Shown: positions 9,613-20,288 of the stretch, piece by piece | Layout: every line of letters begins with the position of its first letter | Position numbering within the stretch: position 1 is the first letter of the stretch | DNA from: Rhodobacter sp. | GTDB lineage: Bacteria; Pseudomonadota; Alphaproteobacteria; Rhodobacterales; Rhodobacteraceae | NCBI GenBank assembly: GCA_022340385.1 | Contig: JAJDOB010000164.1 | Location: 1-38,508, forward strand | Length of the DNA stretch: 38,508 nt | Direction: 5' to 3' | Notes under the pieces: generated by a model | Told to the model about the DNA's origin: nothing | Seen by the model: only the letters and a program-made list of their open reading frames with translations | Database searches by the model: none | Program-made: the position numbers and the translations under genes

Positions 9613-11544
9613 ATGTCAAAGATCTGGCGCACCATGCGTCCGTTTTCATTTGCCAGTGCCGCAGCGGGGGCGATCATGCTGCCGCTGGCGGCCTGGGCAT
9701 TCAATGAAGCTCCTTCGCTGGCCGAACAGGTTGCCGCCGGCAATCTGCCCCCGGTCGACGAACGGCTGCCCAAGGCCCCCGAAGTCATCACGCCCCTGCA
9801 AGAGGTCGGCGTCTACGGCGGCACGATCCGCCGTTTTCTGTCGGGGTCCAACGACCACAACTCGATCCTGCGATTCGTTTCTCCGCAGGGCCTGACGCGG
9901 TGGAAGCCTGATTTTTCCGAAGTGATTCCGAACGTCGCCGAAAGCTGGACCGTGAACGACGACAGTTCAGAGTTCACGTTTCACCTGCGCGAAGGGATGA
10001 AATGGTCGGACGGCGCGCCCTTTACCGCCGATGACATCATGTTCTTTGTCGATGACCTGCTGAACAACAGCGAATTCTACCCCAATGCGCCGGCGCGCTT
10101 TGTGGTTGCCGGTGAAACCATGCAGGCCGAGAAGATCGACGATCAGACGGTCACGCTGAAATTCGCGGCCCCCTATGGCACCTTCCTGACAGAACTGGCG
10201 ACACCGCTGGCGCAGGAGCCGGTGATCTGGGCCAAGCATTTCTGCATGCAGTATCATCCCGCCTACAACCCCGATGTGCAGACGATGGTGGATGCGACCG
10301 AGGCCGTCGAGGACTGGCCAAGCCTGTTCCGCCTGAAATGTGGCGAAGTCGAAGCGCCCAATCGCTGGGCAAACCCCGACCGCCCGACGCTTGACCCCTG
10401 GGTCGTGACCGGAGACGGCTATTCCGCAGGTTCGACGCAGGTCATCATGGCGCGCAACCCGTATTTCTGGCAGGTCGACACGGCAGGCAACCAGTTGCCC
10501 TATGTCGACACGCTGACCTGGGGTGTCGCGCAGGACGCGCAGGCGATCCTGCTTGAAGCCATCGCCGGCCACGTCGACATGCAGGCGCGGCGGATTTCCA
10601 GCCTTCAGAACAAGCCCGTGCTGTCGCAGAACGCTGAAAAGGGCGGTTACCGGCTTTATGAGCGGCAGGAGTCCAACTCCAACGTCATGGCGATCCATTT
10701 CAACCACACCCACAAGGATCCGGTGATGCGCGAATTGATGACCAACAAGGACGTGCGCATCGCGCTGTCCCTGGGCATCGACCGTGACGAAATCATCGAT
10801 ATCGTCTGGCAGGGCGTGGGTGAGCCGTGGCAGATCGGGCCGACCGCCAAACATGTTCTTTATAACGAACAGCTTGGCCACCAGTACACCGAGTATGACC
10901 CCGAGCGGGCCAACGAAATGCTCGACGCCGCTGGCTATTCCGAGCGCGACAGCGAAGGCTACCGCCTGTTGCCTGACGGTCGTCGTCTGGAATTCAACGT
11001 GAACTACACCGGCGTGGAAATGCCGCAGTGGGGCGATGCGCTTGAAATCATCCGCGAGCAGTGGGCCCAGATCGGCGTCGGTCTGAACGCCTCGTCTGTC
11101 GAGCGTTCGATCTATTACAGCCGCGGCGAAGCCAACGAACATGACTTCATGGTCTGGGGCGCACCGGGCGGTCTGGACCCGACGCTTTCGCCGCGCGATG
11201 TTCTGGCTGTTCACCCGCAGGCCAGTTGGTTCGCGATTCCGTGGACGCGCTGGTATCTGTCGGGCGGCACCGAAGGGCAGGAGCCAAGCGAATCGATGAA
11301 GAAGCGGCTGAAGCTTTACGATGCTTTCAAGGCCGAGGCCGATCAGGCAAAGGCGCTGGATATCTTCCGCCAGATCCACCAGATCGCCGCGGACGAGTTC
11401 GAGATCATCGGTATCTCGACCCCGCCGAACCAGTTCGGTGTGGTGAACGCCAAGCTGCGCAACGTGCCCGACAGCCTGCCGGGCGGCTGGATGTATCCTG
11501 ATCCGGGCCCGACCCTGCCACAGCAGTATTTCTACGCCGAATAG
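9613..11544 (+). CDS. ABC transporter substrate-binding protein, family 5 (oligomer/dipeptide-type fold)
   Basis: Signal peptide; YGGTIRRF, FHLREGMKWSDGAPFTADDIMFFVDDL typical of SBP_bac_5; RBS-like gggagg upstream. Confidence 0.9.
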   Translation: MSKIWRTMRPFSFASAAAGAIMLPLAAWAFNEAPSLAEQVAAGNLPPVDERLPKAPEVITPLQEVGVYGGTIRRFLSGSNDHNSILRFVSPQGLTRWKPDFSEVIPNVAESWTVNDDSSEFTFHLREGMKWSDGAPFTADDIMFFVDDLLNNSEFYPNAPARFVVAGETMQAEKIDDQTVTLKFAAPYGTFLTELATPLAQEPVIWAKHFCMQYHPAYNPDVQTMVDATEAVEDWPSLFRLKCGEVEAPNRWANPDRPTLDPWVVTGDGYSAGSTQVIMARNPYFWQVDTAGNQLPYVDTLTWGVAQDAQAILLEAIAGHVDMQARRISSLQNKPVLSQNAEKGGYRLYERQESNSNVMAIHFNHTHKDPVMRELMTNKDVRIALSLGIDRDEIIDIVWQGVGEPWQIGPTAKHVLYNEQLGHQYTEYDPERANEMLDAAGYSERDSEGYRLLPDGRRLEFNVNYTGVEMPQWGDALEIIREQWAQIGVGLNASSVERSIYYSRGEANEHDFMVWGAPGGLDPTLSPRDVLAVHPQASWFAIPWTRWYLSGGTEGQEPSESMKKRLKLYDAFKAEADQAKALDIFRQIHQIAADEFEIIGISTPPNQFGVVNAKLRNVPDSLPGGWMYPDPGPTLPQQYFYAE

Positions 11545-11564
11545 GCGGGCACTCTGAAACCAAA

Positions 11565-11594
11565 TGTGCCGGCCGGCACCGACCGGCCGGCACA
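11565..11594 (+). promoter_or_regulatory. Intercistronic 12-bp perfect hairpin between SBP and permease genes
   Basis: TGTGCCGGCCGG-CACCGA-CCGGCCGGCACA. Confidence 0.85.
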
Positions 11595-11624
11595 CCGCCG
11601 AAACAACAAACCGGATCGCATCCC

Positions 11625-12611
11625 ATGATTTGGCGCTTCATCCTCAAACGGATCATCTGGATGGTCCCGTTCATGTTCGCGGTCTCGTTGGTTGCCTTCC
11701 TGCTGATCCAGGCCCCTCCGGGCGACTATCTGACGACCTATATCGCCAAGCTGGGCGAATCCAACGAGGTGATGGATCAGGCCTCTGTCGACAATCTTCG
11801 CGCCCGCTTCGGGCTGGATAAACCGCTTTACGTGCAATATTTCAAATGGGTGTCGAACCTGCTGGTCGGCGATTTCGGCATGTCCTTCGAATGGCGACAA
11901 CCGGTGTCGGAGCTGGTCTGGCAACGGATGGGTCTGACGATGATGCTGTCCTTTTCCACACTGCTGTTCACCTGGGCCGTCGCCTTTCCGATCGGGGTCT
12001 ATTCCGCGGTGCGCAAATATTCGATCGGCGACTATATCGCGACCACCATCGGGTTCATCGGGCTGGCGACGCCGAATTTTCTGCTGGCGCTGGTGCTGAT
12101 GTATATCGGCGTCGTGCATTTCGGCAGCGATGTCGGCGGGCTGTTTTCCTCTGAATACAAGAACGCACCGTGGAGCTGGCCGAAGGTCTGGAACCTGATC
12201 CAGCATCTCTGGCTGCCGGTCGTCGTGCTGGGCACCTCTGCCACCGCCAGCCTGATCCGCATCATGCGCGCCAACCTGCTGGACGAACTGAACAGACCCT
12301 ATGTCGACACTGCCCGCGCCAAGGGGCTGTCGGAATTCTGGCTGATCATGAAATACCCCGTCCGTGTCGCGCTGAACCCCTTCGTTTCGACGATCGGCTG
12401 GGTGCTGCCCAACCTGGTGTCCGGCGCAGTCGTCACGGCGATCGTGCTTAGCCTTCCGACGGCAGGCCCGCTGATGCTACAGGCGCTGTTGTCGCAGGAC
12501 ATGTATCTGGCCGGCGCCTTCGTGCTGCTGCTTTCGTCCCTGACGGTCATCGGCATGCTGATCTCTGACATCCTGCTTGTGCTGCTCGACCCGAGGGTCC
12601 GCTATGAGTAA
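11625..12611 (+). CDS. ABC transporter permease (DppB-like)
   Basis: Multi-TM; DQASVDNLRARFGLDKPLYVQYFKW, YVDTARAKGLSEFWLIMKYPVRVALNPFVSTIG. Confidence 0.9.
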   Translation: MIWRFILKRIIWMVPFMFAVSLVAFLLIQAPPGDYLTTYIAKLGESNEVMDQASVDNLRARFGLDKPLYVQYFKWVSNLLVGDFGMSFEWRQPVSELVWQRMGLTMMLSFSTLLFTWAVAFPIGVYSAVRKYSIGDYIATTIGFIGLATPNFLLALVLMYIGVVHFGSDVGGLFSSEYKNAPWSWPKVWNLIQHLWLPVVVLGTSATASLIRIMRANLLDELNRPYVDTARAKGLSEFWLIMKYPVRVALNPFVSTIGWVLPNLVSGAVVTAIVLSLPTAGPLMLQALLSQDMYLAGAFVLLLSSLTVIGMLISDILLVLLDPRVRYE

Positions 12612-13800
12612 CCCCGGGCGCGACGACACCGAAGACACGCCGCACGCATTGGCGCTTCCGGCCGGATCGCACGTTCACGACGCACCCGCGCTCGCCGTGG
12701 ACATCGCGCCCGACAAGGTCGCCATTGCATCGCAGTGGCAGCTGACCTGGTGGGCGTTCAAGAAGCACAAGCTGGCGATGATCGGCCTTTGGGTGATCGC
12801 ATTCATGTACCTGATCTCGATCTTCGCCGAGGTCGTGGCGCCCGACAACCCGTCCAAACAGAACCGTCGCGCAGTCTATCACCCGCCCCAGATGATCCAT
12901 TTCATCGACAAGACCGACGACGGCACGCGCATTCGCCCCTATGTCTGGAAAATGGACCGCCAGCGCGATCCAGAAACACTGGCGATCAGCTATACGACGT
13001 CGGGCGAAAAGATCTACTTGCGGATGTTCGGCAAGGGCCCGGAGTATAAATTCTGGGGCCTGTGGAAGACGGACATCCATCTCTTTGCCACGGTCAGCCC
13101 GCGCGACAAATTCTTTATCTTCGGGGCAGACCGGCTGGGCCGCGACATGTTCAGCCGGGTGATCTATGGCACCAGGATATCAATGTCGATCGGCCTGATC
13201 GGGGTCGCGATCAGCCTTGTGCTGGGCATCGCGCTGGGCGGGCTGTCGGGATATTACGGTGGTCGCATCGACGCGGTAATCCAGCGCCTGATCGAGTTTG
13301 TTCTGTCGCTGCCGACGATTCCGATCTGGCTGGCGCTTGCGGCCTCGCTGCCACCAAGCTGGCCGATCTACCAACAGTATTTTGTCATAACCCTGATCGT
13401 CAGTCTTGTCGGGTGGACTGAACTGGGGCGCGTCGTGCGCGGCCGGTTCCTGGCGATGAAGAACGACGATTTCGTGATCGCCGCCCGGCTCGACGGCGCC
13501 ACGGAGGGGCGGATCATCTTTCGCCACATGCTGCCGTCGCTGACAAGCCATATCATCGCCTCGCTGACGCTGGCGATTCCGATGATGATCCTGGCGGAAA
13601 CCGGGCTGTCCTTCCTTGGGCTTGGGCTGCAACCGCCGGCGATTTCCTGGGGGGTTCTGCTGAAAGAGGCGCAGAACATCGTATCCATCAGCCAGGCGCC
13701 CTGGCTATTCATTCCCGGTGGCTTTGTGGTCATCGCGGTCCTGGCCTTCAATTTCCTTGGGGACGGCATGCGCGATGCCGCTGATCCATATGCCCAGTGA
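12604..13800 (+). CDS. ABC transporter permease (DppC-like)
   Basis: GADRLGRDMFSRVIYGTRISMSIGLIGVAISLVLGIALGGLSGYYGG; 8-bp overlap with upstream permease. Confidence 0.9.
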   Translation: MSNPGRDDTEDTPHALALPAGSHVHDAPALAVDIAPDKVAIASQWQLTWWAFKKHKLAMIGLWVIAFMYLISIFAEVVAPDNPSKQNRRAVYHPPQMIHFIDKTDDGTRIRPYVWKMDRQRDPETLAISYTTSGEKIYLRMFGKGPEYKFWGLWKTDIHLFATVSPRDKFFIFGADRLGRDMFSRVIYGTRISMSIGLIGVAISLVLGIALGGLSGYYGGRIDAVIQRLIEFVLSLPTIPIWLALAASLPPSWPIYQQYFVITLIVSLVGWTELGRVVRGRFLAMKNDDFVIAARLDGATEGRIIFRHMLPSLTSHIIASLTLAIPMMILAETGLSFLGLGLQPPAISWGVLLKEAQNIVSISQAPWLFIPGGFVVIAVLAFNFLGDGMRDAADPYAQ

Positions 13801-15484
13801 CACCCATCCGATCATCCGGGTCGACAATCTGAATGTCGGCTTTTCAATGCGTCAGGGCGTTGTCGACGTATTGCATGGCATCAGCTTTGACCTGCACCGG
13901 GGCAAGACCACCTGCATCGTCGGCGAATCCGGGTCCGGCAAATCCGTCACGGCACGCACGATCCTGAACATGGTGCCGCGTCCGGGGATCATCAACGGCG
14001 GGCGCATCATGTTCGACCCCGATGGCACCGGGCCCGTCTGCCTGACCGAGATGGACCCGCGCGGCAAGGAAATCCGCGCCATCCGGGGCGGCCGGATCGC
14101 GATGATCTTTCAGGAACCGATGTCGTCGCTGTCACCGGTGCACACCATCGGCAACCAGATCGTCGAGGCAATCCGCCTGCACCGGGATGTCGACAAGAAA
14201 GAGGCGCGCCGCATGGCCGCCGAGGCGCTGGCGCAGGTGGAGATACCGAACCCGGAAAAGGCGCTGGACAAATACGCCTTCGAATATTCCGGCGGCATGC
14301 GCCAGCGGGCGATGATCGCGATGGCGCTGTCCTGCCATCCCGACGTTCTGATCGCGGACGAGCCGACGACGGCGCTGGATGTCACCACGCAGGCCGAGAT
14401 CCTTGACCTGATGAAGAACCTGCAGACCGATCTGGGGATGGCGATCATGTTCATCACCCATGACATGGGCGTCGTGGCCGAAATCGCCGACGAGGTCGTG
14501 GTCATGGAACAGGGGCATGTCGTGGAAAAGGGCGGCATCGACCAGATTTTCAGCGCGCCCCAGCACCCCTACACGCAAAAGCTGCTGACGGCCGTGAAGA
14601 CGCTGGACGAGCCCGCACCGGGCAAGGTGCGCCCCGCCGCCGACGCCCGGGACATCCTGACCGTCAAGGGGCTGGAGTTGCGTTTCGAAAAGAAAGAGGG
14701 CTTTTTCCAGCGCGTCACCGAAGTCACCAAGGCGGTCGATGGCGTCAGTTTTACCCTTCGGCAGGGCGAGGCTTTAGGGATCGTCGGCGAAAGCGGATCG
14801 GGCAAGACCACGGTCGGGCGCTGCATCGCGCGGGTCTATGACCCGAATGCCGGCACCATCGACTATTCGGGGCAAAACCTGGTGACCGCAGGCGCGGCGG
14901 AACTGCGCGATACCCGCAAACAGATCCGGATGATCTTTCAGGATCCGTTCGCCTCGCTCAACCCGCGCATGACCGTCAAGCAACTGATCGCAGAACCGCT
15001 GATCGTGAATGGCATCGCCCGCGGAAAGGATCTGGAAGACCGGGTTGCAAAGCTGCTGACAGAGGTCGGCCTTGATCCGGGTATGATGGAACGCTACCCG
15101 CACGCGTTCTCTGGCGGCCAGCGCCAGCGAATCGTGGTGGCCCGCGCCATTGCGCTTGAACCCAAGCTGGTGATCGCCGACGAGCCAACCTCGGCGCTGG
15201 ACGTGTCGATCCGAACGCAGGTGCTGGATCTGCTGCTGCGCCTGCAGGCGGAAATGGGGCTGTCGTTCATCTTTATCAGCCACGACATGGCCGTGATCCG
15301 CTATTTCTGCGACCGGGTGGCGGTAATGTTCAAGGGCCGCATCGTCGAGATCGGCGAGACCGAGCAGATCATCACCGATCCGCAGCACCCCTACACCAAG
15401 GCGCTGCTGTCGTCGGTGCCGATCGCCGATCCGTCGCTGCGTGGCACGCGGCAACGGCATCGCTACATTCCGGAGCAGGCATGA
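13775..15484 (+). CDS. Fused double-ATPase ABC protein (DppD-DppF type)
   Basis: Two Walker A motifs (GESGSGKS; GESGSGKT), two signature motifs (YSGGMRQR; FSGGQRQR), two Walker B (LIADEP; VIADEP). Confidence 0.92.
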   Translation: MPLIHMPSDTHPIIRVDNLNVGFSMRQGVVDVLHGISFDLHRGKTTCIVGESGSGKSVTARTILNMVPRPGIINGGRIMFDPDGTGPVCLTEMDPRGKEIRAIRGGRIAMIFQEPMSSLSPVHTIGNQIVEAIRLHRDVDKKEARRMAAEALAQVEIPNPEKALDKYAFEYSGGMRQRAMIAMALSCHPDVLIADEPTTALDVTTQAEILDLMKNLQTDLGMAIMFITHDMGVVAEIADEVVVMEQGHVVEKGGIDQIFSAPQHPYTQKLLTAVKTLDEPAPGKVRPAADARDILTVKGLELRFEKKEGFFQRVTEVTKAVDGVSFTLRQGEALGIVGESGSGKTTVGRCIARVYDPNAGTIDYSGQNLVTAGAAELRDTRKQIRMIFQDPFASLNPRMTVKQLIAEPLIVNGIARGKDLEDRVAKLLTEVGLDPGMMERYPHAFSGGQRQRIVVARAIALEPKLVIADEPTSALDVSIRTQVLDLLLRLQAEMGLSFIFISHDMAVIRYFCDRVAVMFKGRIVEIGETEQIITDPQHPYTKALLSSVPIADPSLRGTRQRHRYIPEQA

Positions 15485-16371
15485 ACCTTGCCCGGGGCAT
15501 GCAGGAGGTGCTGGCGATGGACGGGCGCTTTGCCTCGCCGGCAGAGGCCGGGGCCTTCTGGATGGTCGGCGGCGCCGAGGTGGCGACGCGCGACCTGTCC
15601 TATCGCGGCGGCGCCGGGCAGGATCAGCGGCTTCGGCTGTATCGCGGCGCCGGCCCCGAGGCACCGACCCTGATCTATGTGCACGGCGGTGGCTGGGTCG
15701 GCGGCTCCATCGAACTGCACGATTATTCGGCCCGTGGCATGGCGGTTGCCGCCCCTTGCAACGTGGTCAGCCTGTCCTACCGTTTTGCGCCCGACCATCC
15801 CTATCCTGCCGGGTTGACGGATTGTCTTGCGGCGGTCGGCTGGCTGCATGAAAACGGGCCGGGCCTTGGGCTGAACACCGAACGCCTGCTGATCGGCGGG
15901 GCCTCTGCCGGGGCCAATCTGGCCGCGGCGGCGGCGCTGTCCCGGGATCGCGCGGTCTTTGCCGGTCTGCTGATTTTCTATGGCGTTTTGGGCTGTGATT
16001 TCGACACGCCCAGCTACCAGAAATACCGGAACGGCCCCGGCCTGACGCGGGCGCGAATGCAGGAACTGTTCGGCATGTATGACCCGGATGGCCAGCGCGC
16101 GCGCGACCCCCTGATCGCGCCACTGCAGTCAGACCGGCTGGGCGATCTGCCCCCGACCTGCATCATCGCGGCCGAACATGACGTATTGCTGGACGAGAAC
16201 CGCGCCATGGCCGAAGCCCTGCGTCAGGCCGGTGTCCCGACCGATTTTCATATCGAACCGGGGGTGACCCACGGGTTCATCAATCGCGGCCGGCTGGTTC
16301 CTGCCGCCGACGCATCCATCGCGCGCGCCGGCGAGTTTCTGACACGGCCTGCCCAACGAAAGACCGCCTGA
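15481..16371 (+). CDS. Alpha/beta hydrolase fold-3 esterase (HSL/acetyl-esterase-like)
   Basis: YVHGGGWVGGSIELHD oxyanion motif, GGASAGANLAAA nucleophile elbow, VTHGFIN; ATGA overlap with the ABC ATPase gene. Confidence 0.85.
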   Translation: MNLARGMQEVLAMDGRFASPAEAGAFWMVGGAEVATRDLSYRGGAGQDQRLRLYRGAGPEAPTLIYVHGGGWVGGSIELHDYSARGMAVAAPCNVVSLSYRFAPDHPYPAGLTDCLAAVGWLHENGPGLGLNTERLLIGGASAGANLAAAAALSRDRAVFAGLLIFYGVLGCDFDTPSYQKYRNGPGLTRARMQELFGMYDPDGQRARDPLIAPLQSDRLGDLPPTCIIAAEHDVLLDENRAMAEALRQAGVPTDFHIEPGVTHGFINRGRLVPAADASIARAGEFLTRPAQRKTA

Positions 16372-16372
16372 C

Positions 16373-17521
16373 ATGAAGATCGAAAGCCTTGGCGTCAAAA
16401 CCTTTCGCCACAAGACCAACACGGTTCGCGACAGCGATGGCCACGGTCATCCTGGCCCCGAAAGCGACAGCACCAGCGCGGTTCTGACCATCACCACGGA
16501 TACCGGCGACACCGGCCACATCCTGACCCGCCCGTCCGATCTGGCGGAACCGATCCTTGACCGGTTCGTGCGCCCCAACCTGATTGGACAGGATCCGCTG
16601 TGCACCGACAAGCTGTGGTACAAGGTCTATAAATGGCAGCGCCTCTCGGGGGGATTGCTGAACGACCGGGTGCTGGCGGCGGTCAATCTGGCGCTGTGGG
16701 ATCTGAAGGGCAAGGCCACTGGCCAGCCGGTGTGGAAACTGCTGGGCGGACATCGTGACAAGATACTGGCCTATGGCTCGACGATGTGCGGCGACGATCT
16801 GGAAAACGGGCTCGCCACGCCCGGGGACTATGCCCGCTTTGCCGACTGGCTGATCAACACGCGCGGCTACAAGGCGATGAAGCTGCATGGCTGGATGCCC
16901 CCGGTGCCCGGGGCGCCGGATCCGCGGATGGACTACCAGGCCTGCGCCGCCGTGCGCGAAGCGGTGGGTCCGGACGTTCCGCTGATGCTGGACCCGCATC
17001 ATTTCTATTCCCGCACCGATACGCTGTGGCTGGCCAACAAGCTGGCGGAACTGGATTTCCGCTGGATGGAAGAGCCGATGGAAGAGGCCTCTATCTCGTC
17101 CTACAAATGGCTGACGCAAAACACCGCGCTGAACATCCTTGGCCCCGAGACGATGACCGGAAAGCACTGGACGCGGGCCGAGTGGGTCAAGCACGACGCC
17201 TGTGACCTCGTGCGCGCAGGGGTGTGGGACGTTGGCGGCATCGACCCGGCGATGAAGATCGCCAACATGGCCGAAAGCTTTCACATGTCCTGCGAAATGC
17301 ACGGCACCGGCGCGGCCAATCTGACGGTCGCCTGCGCCATCGCAAACACCAGCTTTTACGAACGCGGGCTGCTGCACCCGTTCATCGACTACGACAAGCC
17401 GAAGGAATACCAGAACCGGATCGACGACGAGATGGACGCCGACGGCTATGTCCATGCCCGCCCCGATCCCGGTCTGGGGCAGGATCTGAACTGGGATTAC
17501 ATAGAGGCCAACCTTGTCTGA
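16373..17521 (+). CDS. Enolase-superfamily (MR/MLE) dehydratase of unassigned substrate
   Basis: ALWDLKGKATGQPVWKLLGG, candidate metal ligands in LMLDPHH, WMEEP, GPETM; KAMKLHG and CEMHGTG motifs. Confidence 0.8.
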   Translation: MKIESLGVKTFRHKTNTVRDSDGHGHPGPESDSTSAVLTITTDTGDTGHILTRPSDLAEPILDRFVRPNLIGQDPLCTDKLWYKVYKWQRLSGGLLNDRVLAAVNLALWDLKGKATGQPVWKLLGGHRDKILAYGSTMCGDDLENGLATPGDYARFADWLINTRGYKAMKLHGWMPPVPGAPDPRMDYQACAAVREAVGPDVPLMLDPHHFYSRTDTLWLANKLAELDFRWMEEPMEEASISSYKWLTQNTALNILGPETMTGKHWTRAEWVKHDACDLVRAGVWDVGGIDPAMKIANMAESFHMSCEMHGTGAANLTVACAIANTSFYERGLLHPFIDYDKPKEYQNRIDDEMDADGYVHARPDPGLGQDLNWDYIEANLV

Positions 17522-18761
17522 CACACGCATCGCCGACGTCCGCGTCACGCCCATCGCCTTTTATGACCCGCCGCTGCTGAACAACGCGGGATGCCATCAG
17601 CCGTTTGCGCTGCGCTCGATCATCGAGGTCGAGACAGAAGATGGCGTCGTCGGGCTTGGCGAAAGCTATGGGTCGCAGGCGGTGCTGGACGCTCTGGCGA
17701 AAGTGACCCCGAAACTGGCAGGCTTGGATGTCACCGATCTGAACGCGCTTTGGGCGCGTGCGCGGGCAGAAGTACAGGGCGAAATGCAGGGCTATACCGG
17801 CAACGAGCGCCTGTTGCCGCGCGTGGTCAGTGCGGTCGAAGTCGCGATGTGGGATGCCTTCGGCAAGTCCACCGGGCGGCGGGTCTGCGATCTGCTGGGC
17901 GGGCAGGTGCGCGAAACCGTCCCGTTTTCGGCCTATCTGTTCTACAAGTTCGCGCACCACATCACGGCCAGCGAACCGGATGCCTGGGGCGCGGCGCTGA
18001 CGCCCGAAGGTCTGGTCGAACAGGCCCGCCGGATGAAAGACCTGCACGGTTTCGACGCGATCAAGCTCAAGGCCGGAATCCTGCCCCCCGACGAGGAAAT
18101 CGCCGGCCTGCGGGCATTGCGCGCCGCCTTTCCCGACGCGCCGCTGCGCATCGACCCCAATGGCGGATGGACGGTCGCCACCGCGCTGCGCCTGCTGCCG
18201 CAACTGACCGGCCTGATCCAGTACCTCGAAGACCCGACCGTCGGCATTGACGGCAACGCGCAGGTGCAGGCGGCCACCGATATTCCGCTGGCCACCAACA
18301 TGTATGTGGTCGCCAATGAACATCTGCCCGCGAACATGGCACAGGATGCGTTTCGCGTGATCCTGTCGGATCATCATTACTGGGGCGGGCTTCAGGCCAG
18401 CCGCGAACTTGGGCGGATCTGCGATATCTGGGGCATCGGGTTGTCGATGCATTCCAATTCCCACATGGGGATCAGCCTTGCCGCGATGGCGCATCTGGCC
18501 GCCGCCACGCCCAACCTGACCTATGATTGCGACACGCATTACCCCTGGCAGACCGACGAGGTGATCGAGGGCGGCAAACTGGCCTTCGAGGCTGGGTCAC
18601 TGCGCCTGCCGGATGGTCCGGGGCTGGGGGTTACGCTGGATCGTGCCGAACTGGCGCGACTGCACCAGAATTACCTCGATTGCGGGATCACTGTGCGCGA
18701 TGATGCCACCGAGATGAAAAAGCACTGGCCCGACTGGGAATTCGGGCGACCGAAGTTCTGA
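17514..18761 (+). CDS. Glucarate dehydratase-like enolase-superfamily enzyme
   Basis: IKLKAG, RIDPNGGWT, YLEDPT, ATNMYV, WGIGLSMHSNSHMGISLA as in GlucD family. Confidence 0.82.
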   Translation: MSDTRIADVRVTPIAFYDPPLLNNAGCHQPFALRSIIEVETEDGVVGLGESYGSQAVLDALAKVTPKLAGLDVTDLNALWARARAEVQGEMQGYTGNERLLPRVVSAVEVAMWDAFGKSTGRRVCDLLGGQVRETVPFSAYLFYKFAHHITASEPDAWGAALTPEGLVEQARRMKDLHGFDAIKLKAGILPPDEEIAGLRALRAAFPDAPLRIDPNGGWTVATALRLLPQLTGLIQYLEDPTVGIDGNAQVQAATDIPLATNMYVVANEHLPANMAQDAFRVILSDHHYWGGLQASRELGRICDIWGIGLSMHSNSHMGISLAAMAHLAAATPNLTYDCDTHYPWQTDEVIEGGKLAFEAGSLRLPDGPGLGVTLDRAELARLHQNYLDCGITVRDDATEMKKHWPDWEFGRPKF

Positions 18762-18764
18762 GCG

Positions 18765-20288
18765 ATGACCCGCGATCAGCCACGTATCATTGCCATGCAC
18801 AGCGGCGACAATGTTGCCATTGTCGCCAATGACTTCGGCTTGCCGGAAGGGGCCAGCCTGCCCGGCGGCATCCGACTGCGCGAGCGTGTTCCCCAAGGCC
18901 ACAAGGTGTCGCTTGTCGATATCCCCAAGGGGGGCGAGGTGCGCCGTTACAATGTCGTGATCGGCTTTGCGGCGCTGGATCTGCCCGCCGGATCCTGGGT
19001 CAACGAAAACCGGCTGGACATGCCAAAGGCTCCGGGAACGACCGGGTTGCCGATCTCGACCAACATCGCCGCGCCCGGCCCGGCACTGACCGGGCACAGC
19101 TTCTTGGGGTATCGCAACGCAAACGGCACTGTCGGCACGCGCAACCTGCTGGCGATCACCACCACCGTGCAATGCGTTTCGGGCATCGTCGATCACGCGG
19201 TGCGACGTATCCGCGCCGAACTGCTGCCCCGCTATCCAAATGTCGGCGGGATCCTGTCGCTGGAACATATCTATGGCTGCGGGGTTGCGATCGACGCGCC
19301 CGAGGCGGTGATTCCGATCCGCACCCTGCGCAATATCAGCCAGAACCCCAATTTCGGTGGCGAGATCATGACCGTCAGCCTGGGCTGCGAAAAGCTGCAA
19401 CCCGACCGGCTGTTCCCGGAATTCGAGATCCCCGACCTGGTGCGCCTGCAGGATGACAGCAACATCGGATTCGAGGCCATGATCCGCACGATCATGGAAA
19501 CCGCCGAGAAACACCTGGAACGGCTGAACCGACGAACCCGCGAACCCTGCCCGGCATCGGATCTGGTGGTGGGGCTGCAATGCGGCGGGTCCGATGCGTT
19601 TTCCGGCGTCACCGCCAACCCCAGCCTTGGTCACGCCAGCGACCTGCTGGTGCGCGCCGGGGGCACGGTGATGTTTTCCGAGAATACCGAGGTGCGCGAC
19701 GGCATCGACCAACTGACCGCGCGGGCCGCGACGCCAGAGGTGGCGAGGGCTCTGATCGAGCAATTGTCGTGGTATGACGCCTATCTTGAGCGTGGTCAGG
19801 TCGACCGTGCGGCCAACACCACGCCGGGCAACAAGGCGGGTGGGTTGTCCAATATCGTGGAAAAGGCGATGGGCTCGATCGTCAAGTCCGGAACCGCGCC
19901 GATATCCGGTGTGGTTGCGCCAGGCGAGCGCGCAGATCAAAAGGGCCTGCTGTTCGCAGCCACCCCGGCAAGCGATTTCATCTGCGGCACCCTGCAACTT
20001 GCCGCGGGCGCGACGCTGCATGTCTTCACCACCGGCCGCGGCACGCCCTACAGCCTCGAAGCATTTCCCACGATCAAGGTTTCGACGCGGTCCGAACTGG
20101 CCCGGCGCTGGCACGACCTGATCGACATCGACGCCGGCCCCGTCGCCACCGGCGAGACCAGCATCGAAGAAATGGGGCAACGGATGTTCCAGCACATGCT
20201 GGATGTTGCCAGCGGAACACCCACCTGGGCCGAACGGCACGGCATTCACAATTCACTGGCGCTGTTCAACCCGGCTCCGGTGACATGA
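18765..20288 (+). CDS. UxaA/GarD-family dehydratase (galactarate/altronate dehydratase family)
   Basis: N-terminal SAF-like domain, [56 protein letters not shown]. Confidence 0.88.
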   Translation: MTRDQPRIIAMHSGDNVAIVANDFGLPEGASLPGGIRLRERVPQGHKVSLVDIPKGGEVRRYNVVIGFAALDLPAGSWVNENRLDMPKAPGTTGLPISTNIAAPGPALTGHSFLGYRNANGTVGTRNLLAITTTVQCVSGIVDHAVRRIRAELLPRYPNVGGILSLEHIYGCGVAIDAPEAVIPIRTLRNISQNPNFGGEIMTVSLGCEKLQPDRLFPEFEIPDLVRLQDDSNIGFEAMIRTIMETAEKHLERLNRRTREPCPASDLVVGLQCGGSDAFSGVTANPSLGHASDLLVRAGGTVMFSENTEVRDGIDQLTARAATPEVARALIEQLSWYDAYLERGQVDRAANTTPGNKAGGLSNIVEKAMGSIVKSGTAPISGVVAPGERADQKGLLFAATPASDFICGTLQLAAGATLHVFTTGRGTPYSLEAFPTIKVSTRSELARRWHDLIDIDAGPVATGETSIEEMGQRMFQHMLDVASGTPTWAERHGIHNSLALFNPAPVT

